Part shown: positions 41,601 to 50,200 of the stretch, one piece after another
Numbering within the stretch: position 1 is the stretch's first letter
How the letters are laid out: each line of letters opens with the position of its first letter
NCBI GenBank assembly: GCA_006937955.1
Contig: SSNP01000005.1
Span: forward strand, 9,528,040 to 9,592,039
Length of the DNA stretch: 64,000 bases
Direction of reading: 5' to 3'
From: Pachypanchax playfairii
Taxonomy: Eukaryota; Chordata; Actinopteri; Cyprinodontiformes; Aplocheilidae
Made by a program: the position numbers and the translations under genes
The notes under the pieces: generated by a model
Told to the model about the DNA's origin: nothing
Databases searched by the model: none
The model's input: only the letters and a program-made list of their open reading frames with translations

Positions 41601-44600
41601 ACTCCAACAACCCCAACTGTGACTACCACCCATCCTCAGCCTCCACAGCCACCACCACCACCTCTACCCAGTGCAGCAGCTGTCTCAGGGAAGCCCTCTG
41701 AACCTCTGGAGCCCCCAGCAGTGGTTGAATCTGGCTCTGCAGCTGATTCAGGCGTGGAGGAGGCTGACACACGCAGCTCCAGTGAGAGAGAGCGAGACCA
41801 CCATCTCGAGACCACCAGCACCGTCTCCACAGTTTCCAGCATGTCAACATTGTCTTCAGAAAGTGGCGAGCCTGCGGACACACATACCACCCACACCTCC
41901 TATGCTGACGGGCAGACGTTTGTGCTCGACAAGCCACCAGTGCCTCCTAAGCCCCGACTAAAGTCTCAGATAGGAGGCAGTAAAGGCCCAGTCACCTTCA
42001 GGGACCCTTTGCTGAAGCAGAGCTCTGACAGCGAGCTGCTGTCACAGCAACAGGCTGCTGCCCTGGCTGCTGCTGCAGCTGGAGGAACTGGCCTCCCTGC
42101 AGGTGGTTCCGCCTCGGTGACTGGTCTGGCTCCCTCTAAGCCACGCTATCTCTTTCAGCGGAGGTCCAAGTTGTGGGGGGACCTCGTGGAGCCCCGAGGA
42201 CCAGGGATAGGTCTAGGAATTGGGAGTTTGGGTAATCTAGGTGGGCTGGGACTTGGTTTGGGTGCAGATGAGAGTGCAAAACCATCTGTCATGGGTGAAC
42301 TCAGTTCACGTCTACAGCAGCTAAGTAAAGACACAAGGTCACTGGGTGAGGAACCGCTGGGAACTTCACTTGACCCAGGAAGAAAGTCACCTGTGGCAGG
42401 TGCCAGGTAAGAAATGATCCAACATAATAAAGTATGACTGTAAAGGTAATAACTTTAGTTTTCATTCTTAGATCTTACTCGTAACAGCAAAATATATTTA
42501 TAAATTAATTGTTCAGCCTAAGTGAGGTAAAAGAATGACGTTATGATGAAGTTATTATGAATGTTATTTTATTTGATTGTTTGTTAAGAATTCATATTAC
42601 TCCACAAATAAAAAAAATGTGTTGCATACTTCATGCTTAAGTTCTTTTAGGAGGGACTTTCTCATATAATCATTAAAGATAATTAGGTATTCTTCTATGA
42701 CAAAGAGATCAGAGATCTCAGGCACTGCTGAAAGGAATTTATAAAACAGTGATATTGTAACAACAAGTAATATATGCTATAGACTGTAAATCAACCTCAT
42801 AATGAAGACAGAAGGCAGGCTTCATACTGGAACAGCAGGATTATCTAAAGCATCTGAGTCACAGTGGAGTTTTTGTTTGTTATCTCTGGGTTTCTGAAAT
42901 CCTCTATATCTCTGCAGATGTGAGGACACCGAAGAAACTAAACCTTAAAGTTAGAAACTCTAGGGTAAACCAAATATATTTTTTTATTATGTCTTTCATA
43001 ATAACCCCTTTGAACTAAACACAATTATAAAAAGAATGTTTTATACATTTTATGTGTTTTCCCTGAAATGTGTGTTACCTTGTTTGCATAATAGTTCTAC
43101 AGGGCTGAAATACAATAAGATTAACTGATTGGTTTAGAGATACTGTAGTTTTACAGTTGATAGGTCTGGTCTCAGGATGAAACTGTTCCTTGTTTCCATA
43201 GTTACAGGCTTATTCCTTAGCTGCACCATAAATCTATTCATTGTTAAGTGTAAGCAGAAGTAGTCAATAAGTTAGTATTGTCGAGTGTTTGTGTGTGTGC
43301 GCAGGTTTGTATGTGTATAGTCAATCAGCTATTGATGCAAACAAGGTAACGAGGCTTGAGGCATGTATTTTGTGATAGACTTTCCTCATCTCTTACACAC
43401 TGTCGTGTTTGCCTTCTAACCTTTGACCCTGCTAGTATATCTTCCCTTTTCTGCGTTTCCCAGAATCCTCGTTCAAATAACGCTGAATACATCCTGTTAT
43501 TCTACTGCCTTTGTATTCATCACTGATGTGAACTAGATAAGACCTGAAAATACAGTTTTTCTCTTATCTTCATCCTTCACTGGAAAGAAAGTGATGATGT
43601 CAAATATATAAAGGATGTCATTTTAAGAAGTATTTGAACAGGACTGGACTATGATGGTGTGTTATGTTAAAACTGGCCCATAATCTTTGCATTAACAGTC
43701 TTGTTATTGACAAAAGAACTAATCAATTCTTTGGCATTGTCAAAAGTCCTTTGTGGCACATTAAATATCTGTCAAAAAATGGTGGGACATTTAATCTCTC
43801 GAGGGTGTCCTTTAGTTGTACAACCACCTGTTTTGTCCTGATGTAAATCTTGTCTTGGATGTAGATGCCCTATTGGAAATTTTAGTCCCATAAGCAAAGT
43901 AAATTAAATGTATACATTCAAAGTCTTCTGAAGTTTCTCCTCTGTGTTTGTATCAACTTTTCAAAAATCATATTTCTTAGAGTCTTAGTAGAAGTAACTA
44001 GTGTAAGTCAGCATGCATTATTTGAAATGTGCAGCACTAGCTTTACAAAGATGCTCATAAACAAACTGATGAGATTTGTTCTTCTTATTATTATTATTAT
44101 TTTTATGACAGTTTTGTAGTTCCTGTTTTAGAACAATAATTTGATGTCTGTGCTTTTATTAGTGAAATAATTTACCCTTGTTAGTAATACTGTAGTAATT
44201 TGATGTCTAAGTAACACCACCTTGACTGTGGTACCAGACACTGGCGTGGAGGTATTGGGTATTTTGGGTTGTGTGGGGGTAGCAGATCTTACAGTTTGAT
44301 TGGGGCCACAGACCTACAGTAGGAGGCTGCTGTCAAATGGACTGCTGTTGCCATGTTGGGGTGGAGTATAGGGGGGAAGGGGCGGGGTTGGTCAGAAAAG
44401 GTTACCCAGCAGAGCATATTGTGATTGAATGTTATTTGCCTTCTCATTCAGTGCTTTTATTTGTGTGGTTAATGTAAAATAAGAAAGTTAACCATTTAAA
44501 ATGAGTTAAATTTATACCAGTAACCTCCAATCTTTACCACAAAATCTGTGAATGGAAAAGGAAGACTGTGATTCCAAGCACAACCTATCATGCAACGCCC

Positions 44601-47230
44601 AGCTCTGATTTCGCTCATCCTCCCACCATTTCCATCCTGACAGTTATTGCCTTTGGCTGTGACAAAGATGATCATGCACACCATCATTCCTCTCTCTCTC
44701 TGCATCATCCTGCATCTGCATTTAATTCTCTTCACCTACTTGGACATTTCACACAAAGCTCAGGCTTCCCAGCACTCTAATTTTTTAAATGTTCCTCCAT
44801 CATGTACCCTCATCCACTATGTGCCTCATTTATACCCTTCCGAAAACCACAATGCTGGATTTTGTCTTGCTTGTGTCCCGCCTATACTGTTTCTGACAGG
44901 TTTGGTTAGTTTAGATTTTTTTTTCCCCACAATACAGTATTTATTTATTTAAGTTTTTTGTATTGTTTTTTATGTAAATTGCATCATTTTGGTTTGTTTC
45001 ACAGTGTTTGTGTTGAACGGCCATGCTCCCTGACGGTTTTACTCAGTGGACACTGTACGTTTAAACAGAACCAAATTTGAATTATTTTCTATAGACTGAA
45101 AATTAAGTACAGCAGCACATACGAATGTTAACGGTTAGTACTCTCTAGTATGTGCAATAAAATGTGAAAGTCAAGAGACATGTGCCTTCCCTCTGTTTAT
45201 TTATTCATTTATGTGTTTGTTTTACTTTGTGCAGTGTTTTACATGTGAAATGTGTGCTCATTTCTCTCTCATGCAGCCCACTGCTCAGACTTTCCTGGGC
45301 TCAAACCAACTCTGTTGTCTTTATCATGCTAGTACATCAACTACAAATGGAAACAACACATCCGAAGCCAGTATATGAACATCCACCATCGCCTGCACAT
45401 ACTTACACTCATGCACGAAGCATGTTGAAGACAGCAGAGTTGACTGAAGCTGATAATGAGTCTGGTTGGCAGGCTGCGTCTCATGGAGTGATGCTAACAT
45501 TCTCTCCCATTGCTCTCTCTCTGCTCACCTTGCATGCTCCGCCCTGCTGCTCTGATCTGATTGGTCTAGAACTGACTGTGCGCCCAGGAGGGCAGGACGA
45601 CTGTGTAAGTGCGCATGGAGCTCATCTCAACCCGTTGGCTCCCAGTAGTCCGATTCTTTCTTTCTTTATTTATGCATTCATTTATTATCCAGCCTGTGTG
45701 TTGCTTAGCTTTGTTCCATCACACGTTGTAGTCCAAATTTCTCCCCATCAAAAGTTGCTGTAGATGAATAACTCTTGCTAACGTGCATGAACAAAACAAA
45801 CATCAGTGCCACAATTTTTTCTCACATTTTGGTCACTCCTCTCTGCTTCTGCCTGCTTCCACCAAGATAACAAACTCCTTATTTTAGTTTTAATCCATCC
45901 TTCTTTCCAACCGTCTTTCCTTCCATTAGATCTAGTATGGAGCACCAGACATCTTCTACTAAACAATGATAGCCAGTTTGTGACAGTACAGGTAGTGCAG
46001 ATTTCGCTGGAAGGTGATTATTATTCCTTTAAAGATATGTTTCTGTTTTCAGAAGAACTGAACGTATTGTGCAACCATCAATGTAAATGATAAGTAAATG
46101 TAGCGTCTCGCTTAACTTACGTTGTACAAAGCTGAAACCAACAAAATCCATATTGTATTTTTGGAGCCAGAATCTTTGCAGTAGACACGTGGAACTGTGT
46201 AATTCAATGTAAACAACATGAAATCTGAAAACTAAACAAAAATTCTTCCTTTGGATTTATTTGTTTCTGCTTTCTTAACATGTATGAAAATGTTGGATTT
46301 GTAATAAATTTAAGCATGAATCCTTTGTTTTAATGCAATCCATGTTTTAAATTGACGCCAGAATTTTTATTTTTTATTTATTTTTTTTGGGGGGTGCGTA
46401 GTAAAGCATCCAGAAAACCTGCAGTAACACTTAACAAAAAAAACAACTTTCTGATGACTTATTATACTCTTATAATAAGAGTGTTAATGTAGGAAACAGC
46501 TGCTTGATGATGCAGTCACGTTAGACCAGTGTGTTTTTGAACAGCTGCTAATTTCTGTCCCACATGACCTTCAACTTCATGCAACTAACACTAGAACTGA
46601 CATTTAACCAGTGCGTCAGCTCTTTCATCTCGTTTGTTAATATTTGTTAAACTCTGTGTCTCCACCAGACTTTTCAGCAGCCTAGGTGAGCTCCACACCC
46701 TTTCTCAGAGAAGTTATGGAACCACATTCACCATTCGCCCCGGCAGCCGTTACCCTGTCACCCGACGAACCGCTAGCCCCGGCTCCAGCTCACCTGACCG
46801 AGGTGACCCCCTTGGACGTTTCTCGGGCTTCGGCCTGGCCACCTCGCCGACTACACCACAAACCATCCTTAAGTCCTCTAGCCTCAGCTTACCACAGGAG
46901 CCTAAAGAGGTGCGTTTTGTCATGAGGAGCTCCAGTGCCCGCTCTCGCTCTCGCTCTCCATCACCCTCTCATTCCCCAGGATTAGGCTCGCCGCTTTTAG
47001 CCCTCCGACCCTTTCACCAAAAACCCCTCCACCTCTGGAACAAGTATGATGTTGGAGACTGGCTCGAGAGCATCAATCTTGGAGAGCACAGAGCGGGTTT
47101 TCAGGAACATGAAATTGAAGGCTCACACCTCCCGGCTCTGACCAAGGATGACTTTGCGGAGCTGGGAGTGACACGAGTCGGACACCGCATGAACATCGAA
47201 CGAGCACTGAAACAGCTGCTAGAAAGCTGA
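8598..47230 (+). CDS. shank3: shank3, 3' two thirds of the gene (SH3 second half to SAM and stop)
   Basis: SHANK3 is a postsynaptic-density scaffold linking glutamate-receptor complexes to actin through Homer and cortactin. Exons read: 8598-8711, 27779-27854, optional 28928-28981 and 29223-29240, 29819-29901, 33134-33258, 33549-33684, 37785-37865, 38042-38065, 38416-38543, 38713-38818, 39663-40189, 40290-42406, 46669-47230. With one copy of the 83-nt PDZ exon and no cassettes they join in phase into about 1358 residues. Domain order is SH3 (second half), PDZ, proline-rich region, SAM. The PDZ-to-proline stretch (RTGDFLIEVNGVNVVKVGHK, then APPPPKRAPSTTLTLRSKS) matches SHANK3 as I know it better than SHANK1 or SHANK2. 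Nearby rabl2 and odf3b agree, since these genes are also close together at human 22q13.33. The ankyrin exons and SH3 start lie upstream of the window. A duplicated block at 30651-32125 repeats three exons. Teleost a or b paralogue is not decided. Confidence 0.93.
14491..14580 (+). repeat. Retroposon tail fragment
   Basis: 'aaaactttatttatacagaa' followed by a 'catcaaagtgcttc'-like block resembles the 3' tails of fish LINE/SINE elements. It is truncated and its family was not determined. Confidence 0.4.
16087..16556. mobile_element. hAT-type MITE with 8-bp target duplication
   Basis: CTATATAG flanks the element exactly on both sides (16079-16086 and 16557-16564). The ends are inverted repeats, CACTGATCATCAACT and CAGGGGTCATCAACT. 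The 8-bp duplication and CA-TG ends are hAT hallmarks. A second fish repeat with the 'caaagcgcttcacactact' block (about 16170-16400) is nested inside. Confidence 0.8.
17183..17247 (+). repeat. Conserved fish retroposon tail plus (AGT)n
   Basis: 17183-17220 carries a block found throughout fish genomes as a retroposon 3' end ('cgctttggataaaagcgtct' and following bases). A run of AGT units follows to 17247. Confidence 0.7.
19383..19741 (+). mobile_element. Dimeric tRNA-derived SINE
   Basis: Two tandem, diverged units share the block 'gggcaagatactgaa' (about 19476 and 19605) and tRNA-like promoter pieces: 'tagtctagcag' as an A-box-like motif and 'gggtttgatcc' as a B-box-like motif. The 3' end is an A-rich tail with AATAAATT. 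Confidence 0.6.
19896..20010 (+). repeat. Fish retroposon tail ('gatggactggcaa' type)
   Basis: The block starting 'tgtgatggactggcaagttg', continuing through a 'taaccccgcctctc' piece to an ACTG-repeat end, matches a 3' tail common in percomorph genomes. It is truncated at the 5' side. Confidence 0.55.
25176..25418. repeat. Foldback repeat with ACCTCC / GGAGGT ends
   Basis: The left end (GACCTCCGGCAAG) and right end (CTTGGTGGAGGTAAC) are inverted copies. Internal blocks such as 'gaaaatttcatcgaaatcca' and 'gctaacagacagactc' belong to a dispersed fish repeat. Confidence 0.55.
25821..25954. repeat. 134-bp segment copied exactly at 30156-30289
   Basis: This unique-looking intron segment, directly after a GT array, recurs without any mismatch at 30156-30289, ending at an assembly N. 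See findings. Confidence 0.95.
27779..27854 (+). CDS. shank3: shank3 exon: SH3-PDZ linker
   Basis: 76 nt between a CAG acceptor and a GTACGT donor. It reads ETREDRNKRLFRHYTVGSYD then NFTSY, a highly conserved SHANK3 linker. It ends two bases into a codon and can join in frame to either the 54-nt exon or the 83-nt PDZ exon. Confidence 0.95.
28928..28981 (+). CDS. shank3: shank3 optional 54-nt exon, copy 1
   Basis: 54 nt between a CCCCCTACAG acceptor and a GTAAGT donor, reading KVGNRSPGSSSRGPVFTG in the shank3 frame. Phase is 2 in and 2 out, so skipping keeps frame. Skipping it and the next exon yields SY-SDYIVEEK, the form familiar from mammals, so it is probably a cassette exon. Confidence 0.75.
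29223..29240 (+). CDS. shank3: shank3 18-nt microexon, copy 1
   Basis: TTCAGCGGCTTTTAACAA lies between 'gtgtgttttag' and 'gtgagt' and adds six residues (SAAFN plus a split codon) just before the PDZ domain. A perfect TACTAAC branch-point and TGC motifs lie immediately upstream. Phase is 2 in and 2 out, so it can be skipped. Confidence 0.7.
29682..29712. repeat. (GT)n microsatellite, copy 1
   Basis: Short GT array in the intron before the PDZ exon. Its counterpart in copy 2 (31662-31711) is longer, a length difference expected of alleles. Confidence 0.9.
29819..29901 (+). CDS. shank3: shank3 exon: start of PDZ domain, copy 1
   Basis: 83 nt reading DYIVEEKNAVLQKKDNEGFG then FVLRGAK. The Gly-Phe-Gly-Phe at 29871-29882 is the carboxylate-binding loop that holds partner C-termini. 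The length is not a multiple of three, so using both copies of this exon would break the frame. Confidence 0.9.
30096..30158. repeat. (GT)n array at the end of copy 1
   Basis: The array ends copy 1 and runs straight into a segment that belongs next to a different GT array at 25.8 kb. It is the probable site of a mis-extension during assembly. Confidence 0.9.
30156..30289. repeat. Misplaced 134-bp copy of 25821-25954
   Basis: Identical to 25821-25954, joined to copy 1 only through GT repeats, and ended by the N at 30290. Consistent with a chimeric contig end. Confidence 0.9.
30290..30290. other. Assembly ambiguity or gap (single N)
   Basis: The only N in the window. It separates the chimeric end of one contig from a GC-rich sequence that begins inside a MITE. 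Confidence 0.98.
30291..30654. mobile_element. Partial T2-like MITE carried by copy 2 only
   Basis: The right end, read inward, is TTAAAGCAGAACTAAG, inserted at the TTAA that is intact in copy 1 (28691-28694). The interior is GC-rich, with an ATG (30360) followed by a GTGAGT donor, like the 3837-4407 element. The left end is lost at the N, so this appears to be an insertion present on one haplotype. Confidence 0.6.
30891..30944 (+). CDS. shank3: shank3 optional 54-nt exon, copy 2
   Basis: Identical coding sequence and splice sites to 28928-28981. Probably the same exon from the other haplotype. Confidence 0.6.
31186..31203 (+). CDS. shank3: shank3 18-nt microexon, copy 2
   Basis: Identical to 29223-29240, including the TACTAAC branch-point. 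The downstream intron differs by a 7-bp insertion after the donor. Confidence 0.6.
31662..31711. repeat. (GT)n microsatellite, copy 2
   Basis: Longer counterpart of the array at 29682-29712. Confidence 0.9.
31819..31901 (+). CDS. shank3: shank3 exon: start of PDZ domain, copy 2
   Basis: Identical to 29819-29901, with the same acceptor and GTGAGT donor. It is contiguous with the downstream PDZ exons and is the copy I would keep in a gene model. Confidence 0.8.
32096..32125. repeat. (GT)n microsatellite ending copy 2
   Basis: Here the array is followed by unique intron sequence, unlike its counterpart at 30096-30158. Confidence 0.9.
32608..32651. repeat. (CA)n microsatellite
   Basis: CA array in the shank3 PDZ intron. 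The histidine/threonine open frame across it is a repeat artefact. Confidence 0.95.
33134..33258 (+). CDS. shank3: shank3 exon: PDZ core
   Basis: 125 nt reading AETPIEEFTPTPAFPALQYL, then ESVDVEGVAWRAGLRTGDFL and IE. It holds the long loop and helix A of the SHANK PDZ fold. It starts two bases from a codon end and finishes in phase 0 before 'gtactt'. Confidence 0.96.
33549..33684 (+). CDS. shank3: shank3 exon: PDZ C-terminal part
   Basis: 136 nt reading VNGVNVVKVGHKQVVSLIRQ and on to VSVTRKPESEEVVRKK. It includes the His of helix B that recognises class I ligands (GHKQVV). The VNG-VNV and SVTRKP residues favour SHANK3. Confidence 0.96.
34230..35360 (-). mobile_element. Antisense non-LTR retrotransposon remnant (reverse transcriptase)
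   Basis: Reading the - strand gives, in order, MLFVDFSSVFN, RIGNRTSASIITNTG, and YLGIHITKDLTW followed by VKSAQQWLYY. These are the successive blocks of a reverse transcriptase like those of fish CR1/L2/Rex-type LINEs. Frameshifts and a lost catalytic block show it is dead. It lies antisense to shank3. Confidence 0.75.
37505..37784 (+). CDS. Possible alternative first coding exon of shank3 (N-terminal extension)
   Basis: An ATG at 37505, preceded nine bases earlier by an in-frame TAA, opens 280 nt that read straight through the acceptor of the 37785 exon in the shank3 frame. The roughly 93 residues begin MGSSSGGSSSSTNLKVFKQT and are Ser- and Lys-rich. Codon third positions from about 37600 to 37740 favour C/G as in real exons. 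Mammalian SHANK3 has an intragenic promoter just 5' of this exon (Shank3e), so an isoform-specific start is plausible. A chance open frame is not excluded. Confidence 0.4.
37785..37865 (+). CDS. shank3: shank3 exon: start of proline-rich region
   Basis: 81 nt reading APPPPKRAPSTTLTLRSKSM then TAELEEL. The segment around the RSKSMT serines is a known phosphorylation-sensitive part of SHANK3 near the PDZ domain. Acceptor CACAG, donor GTAGGT. Confidence 0.95.
38042..38065 (+). CDS. shank3: shank3 24-nt microexon (SARRRRG)
   Basis: Reads ASARRRRG across its junctions, with acceptor ACCAAG and donor GTGAGT. Its length is a multiple of three and its phase is 1 in and 1 out, so it may be skipped. 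It corresponds to the basic 'ASIRRRKGE' stretch of mammalian SHANK3. Confidence 0.85.
38416..38543 (+). CDS. shank3: shank3 exon: RAATVKQRPTSRRITPAEIS
   Basis: 128 nt reading ERLDEMLASQESMLHSQPPE and on to RAATVKQRPTSRRITPAEIS, a strongly conserved SHANK3 block. Phase 0 exit at GTGAGTG. Confidence 0.95.
38713..38818 (+). CDS. shank3: shank3 exon: SLFERQG segment
   Basis: 106 nt reading SLFERQGMTLHGGLHPGIDR, ending SRTKSFG. Acceptor TTTCAG, donor GTAAAG. Confidence 0.93.
38862..39084 (+). mobile_element. tRNA-derived SINE
   Basis: Starts 'gggggcggccatagcctaat' and ends with an ATTAATATTAATTA tail. The internal blocks 'ggcaagatgaac' and 'gggatcgataaagta' parallel the SINE at 19383-19741, so the two are probably related. 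Confidence 0.6.
39663..40189 (+). CDS. shank3: shank3 exon: proline-rich region
   Basis: 527 nt. Contains polyproline runs (IPPPPLTAPPPPPYYLDTGP, then PPAFCPPPPPSRT), RSMILLQDSS, ATPPERIKRK, NPYANVGQFS and KPQRKKSPLVKQLQ, all in the order seen in SHANK3. Phase 0 exit at GTAGGT. Confidence 0.96.
40290..42406 (+). CDS. shank3: shank3 large exon: Homer- and cortactin-binding region
   Basis: 2117 nt beginning VEDAQEKASLALAAAHSRES. Recognisable blocks are DRERRLEERRKSTVFLSVG, SIDERLL, FIHPLTGKPLDPNSPLALAL, DDKKSM-type and HATSNGQ segments, and SSDEETREELRKIGVVPPPD. The PPPDEF at 41481-41498 fits the Homer EVH1 ligand PPxxF, and KPPVPPKP at 41931-41954 fits the cortactin SH3 site. Further blocks are SAADSGVEEADTRSSS, YLFQRRSKLWGD and SSRLQQLSKDTRSLGEEP. 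Donor GTAAGA. This is the mutation-rich giant exon of mammalian SHANK3. Compared with mammals, the exon has added Thr/Pro- and Gly/Leu-rich runs. Confidence 0.97.
42407..46668 (+). other. shank3 intron between the giant exon and the SAM exon
   Basis: Mostly unremarkable AT-rich intron with no mobile element I can name. A 600-nt open frame (45164-45763) contains the possible cassette exon annotated at 45277-45604. Confidence 0.7.
45277..45604 (+). CDS. Possible cassette exon giving a SAM-less shank3 C-terminus
   Basis: A pyrimidine-rich acceptor (CTCTCTCATGCAG) precedes 328 nt that, when spliced from the 42406 donor, stay open for 109 codons to a GTGTAAGT donor. The first residues are PLLRLSWAQTNSVVFIMLVH. 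The exon is 3n+1, so joining to the SAM exon shifts frame and stops within seven codons. I know no matching protein block, and this rests on splice-site quality and frame alone. Confidence 0.25.
46669..47230 (+). CDS. shank3: shank3 last coding exon: SAM domain and stop
   Basis: 562 nt reading LFSSLGELHTLSQRS, then TILKSSSLSLPQEPKEVRFV and an Arg-Ser-rich stretch. The SAM domain (about 47030-47218) runs LWNKYDVGDWLESINLGEHR to LTKDDFAELGVTRVGHRMNI and ends RALKQLLES-stop. SAM polymerisation with zinc drives SHANK lattice assembly in the postsynaptic density. Confidence 0.97.
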
Positions 47231-50200
47231 CCCCTGCCCTGAGACAGAACAACAGATGGAGAGATATAAAGATGGTAGGAATAAGACGGAGATTTGATAT
47301 AAGAATGAGAAAAACACTAGACCACTCCTCTTTTACTCTGGCTGCTTCAATGCTCAGTATTAGTCTGCACTGGCCCTTTGTGTTAACGTTCAGAATTCAG
47401 CACCTGGCACTGCACTGAAGAGGAGGAGGCAATACGCTCACAATGTACCTTCATCCCCCTCGAAGTCCAACCCACATTAATAAGATCAGATCTCAAAATA
47501 ATATCCATGTTTTCTTTTCCTAAGGAGGATCACATGAGCTCCAATTTGATTAGTGAAATATTTTATACAACCTACGCGTTACCCTCTCTACCTCTGCACC
47601 CCCTCCACTCGTGTTTTAGGCCTCTGAAAACCTTTTGCAGTTTGAGTAAAGGAGGAGGAGGAGGAGGAATTCTCATTCAAAGCAGGAAGCTCAGTTGCCT
47701 TTCAAAAAATATTTATACTGAAATCAACTATGATGAACACAGTGCTATGGAACTAGTGCTTACACAGCTCTGAAAAGGTGTGTCTTCTGTATACCTGCTA
47801 CTGTTTTTAAACCCAAGACTTTAGAGCCCAGAGGTGATGCTCCTTAAAGTAAACCACAGGAGAAAAAAAAACACCTCTGCCTTGGTACTCAGACTGTGCA
47901 ATCTATAATATCTGGAGAATGTTTAACCAACACTAGTGGCTTTTTCATATTTTTTTGGTTTTCCAAAGGGAATATTATATATATATATAAAAACAAACAA
48001 CTTACATACACACATATATATATGTATATACATATATATGTATGTATGTACACAAACATTACTATGACATAATAAAGTATATATGTATTGAAATATAGCT
48101 TTCAGATAAAAAGACAATGTTGCAAAGAAGAAATGTAACAAATGAATCTGCACCTGTTTCTTGGTTTTTAACACAGAAGACAGGAAGAAATCTATTCCAC
48201 CAACAGTTTACTCATTTCTACCACTCATATACATACATATATAAATATATATATATATATTTGGAAGAAAGAAATATATAAATATAGAAGTTTTTTTTGT
48301 TATACATATACTTCTGGTCACCCTTTCTTGAACGTAGCATGACAAGTTGTTGCATCATGTTCTGGACAGTTTGTTGTTTGTTATTATTTTGTTACAGTCT
48401 TCCATCATACTAAAGGGCATCCCGCAATGTGAGTCCAAAACCTTAGCTGCCATCTATTCCCACTGCTAGAGCAATTTATCTCACTGTCACTGACTTTAAC
48501 AAGGCTCTGTGGGGGGTTTGGGCGGGGCTAATGGCCCTGGTAACTGAGTTAAATGGGACCTATTATCTTATAAAAGGTCTTTGTATAATTCCTGGATAAA
48601 AAATTGGGAATCTTATGGAAAATATTGTGAAAAACAGTTAATCACTTGTCCTATGAAATTGTTACAGGACACAAACTTAGAAAATATTTGAAATATGCTG
48701 TATTTTTAATTTTTAACACCGCTGGATGATCATTTTTTCTAACCAGGATGCAAAAGTTTTATTTATTTTTTACACGGAAACAGATAAATGACAAAATTAT
48801 TTATCAAAAGTTAAAAATAATCAATAGAGAAGCCCTTACAGGACAGGTATGTAGTCCCTCATGCAGTGGGGATGGGGCAGCTCACTTAAGGTCTTTATAA
48901 GATAAATTCAGTATTTTACAACTGGATTATAAAGAAGATCCAGGTTGTAAAAATCAAACTGAATTTTCCTTTAATAAGACAAAACCTGTAATTGTACTCA
49001 TGAGTAGCTTCTGCTGGCAGTGAGAACCAGTGAGTTTTATTCAAAAGAATTAATAATAATAATAATAAAGCACTTGGGCATACCTGTTTTCTGACAGGAT
49101 GCCAGGAAATGTTACTACTGAAAACCTCTGCTCATCTGCAGCATTAAGCCAAGGCACTTTCACCTGGCAAAAACGTATGTGCACCTTTCCTAATTATTTT
49201 TTTTAAAGTATTATTATTATTTCTAGCAGTTTTGAAAAGCAGGCAGAGCATAAAATCATTAATGGTTGAGTTGTAGGAATAGCACTCACTGCCTCACTGT
49301 GACCTCACTTTTAATTTAGTCTCCAGTGTTACGTCCTCGGATTCATGTGAACCTTTTTGCTGTATTTCTTTTGGTTGTTGTTGTTTTGTTACCTTCCACC
49401 ACTGTGGGTAGATTTTGTAGCGTGTGAAACATGATACTTAAATCTTTTAATCAGTTGAATTTTAAAGTGATGGGGTGAGAGACATACAAGTATCTTGTCC
49501 ATTCTAAACAAACCCACACTTGTAAAAAAAAAAAAAAAAAAAAAAAATTGCTTTTTTTAAATCACAAGCAATGTATATATAATAGATTTCATATAAATTT
49601 TTGAAGAACTAAAAGTATATAGATCTATATATGAATGTTTGGCATATATGCATAGTTAACCACCTGTGGAAAAGGTGAACAGATTTTATTCTTTCTATGA
49701 ACTCTTGAACTTTTGAACTCTGAACTATGAACTAGGGGATGATTTGCACAAAACAAGGTGACAAGGTGCTAACATAAAAGCCACCCATCATCCAAGCGCA
49801 TTCGTGCATCTGGAGTCCCTGAATCTCTCTGTGTGGTTGTTCCTCTTCACTGCGTGTGTGCGTGCAGATGTTTATTTTCTTTTGTTTGTGCGTGTTCAGG
49901 AGGGAGGTCGCGCACGCGACAGTGAGAGTGCGGTTAATCGTCGGGGTTTACATTTTTGGAGTTCGTCCACTATAGCCTTATTGTATACCATCAGAGATTG
50001 CCGGCAGTGGCTGTGTCACACAACTACACACACACTGACAAAAAAAAACGTGAAGAATACACACATGCATTCATCTCTCAAGACTAAAGCTCATCGTTGT
50101 GTATTCTTGTTACATTTAGGGAGGAAAATATGTGGATTGTTGTGCTCAAGAGGGAGAGACAGACAGAGAGAAACAAGCAAAACACATTCTACATCACAAT

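Noticed and set aside
40997..41961. Antisense and shifted open frames within the large shank3 exon
   Set aside because: They are shadows of the proline-, serine- and threonine-rich coding frame.
8598..47230. Assignment of the scaffold gene to shank1 or shank2
   Set aside because: The PDZ residues RTGDFLIEVNGVNV and SVTRKP, the APPPPKRAPSTTLTLRSKS block and the rabl2/odf3b neighbours fit SHANK3. The SHANK1 PDZ as I know it differs at these positions.
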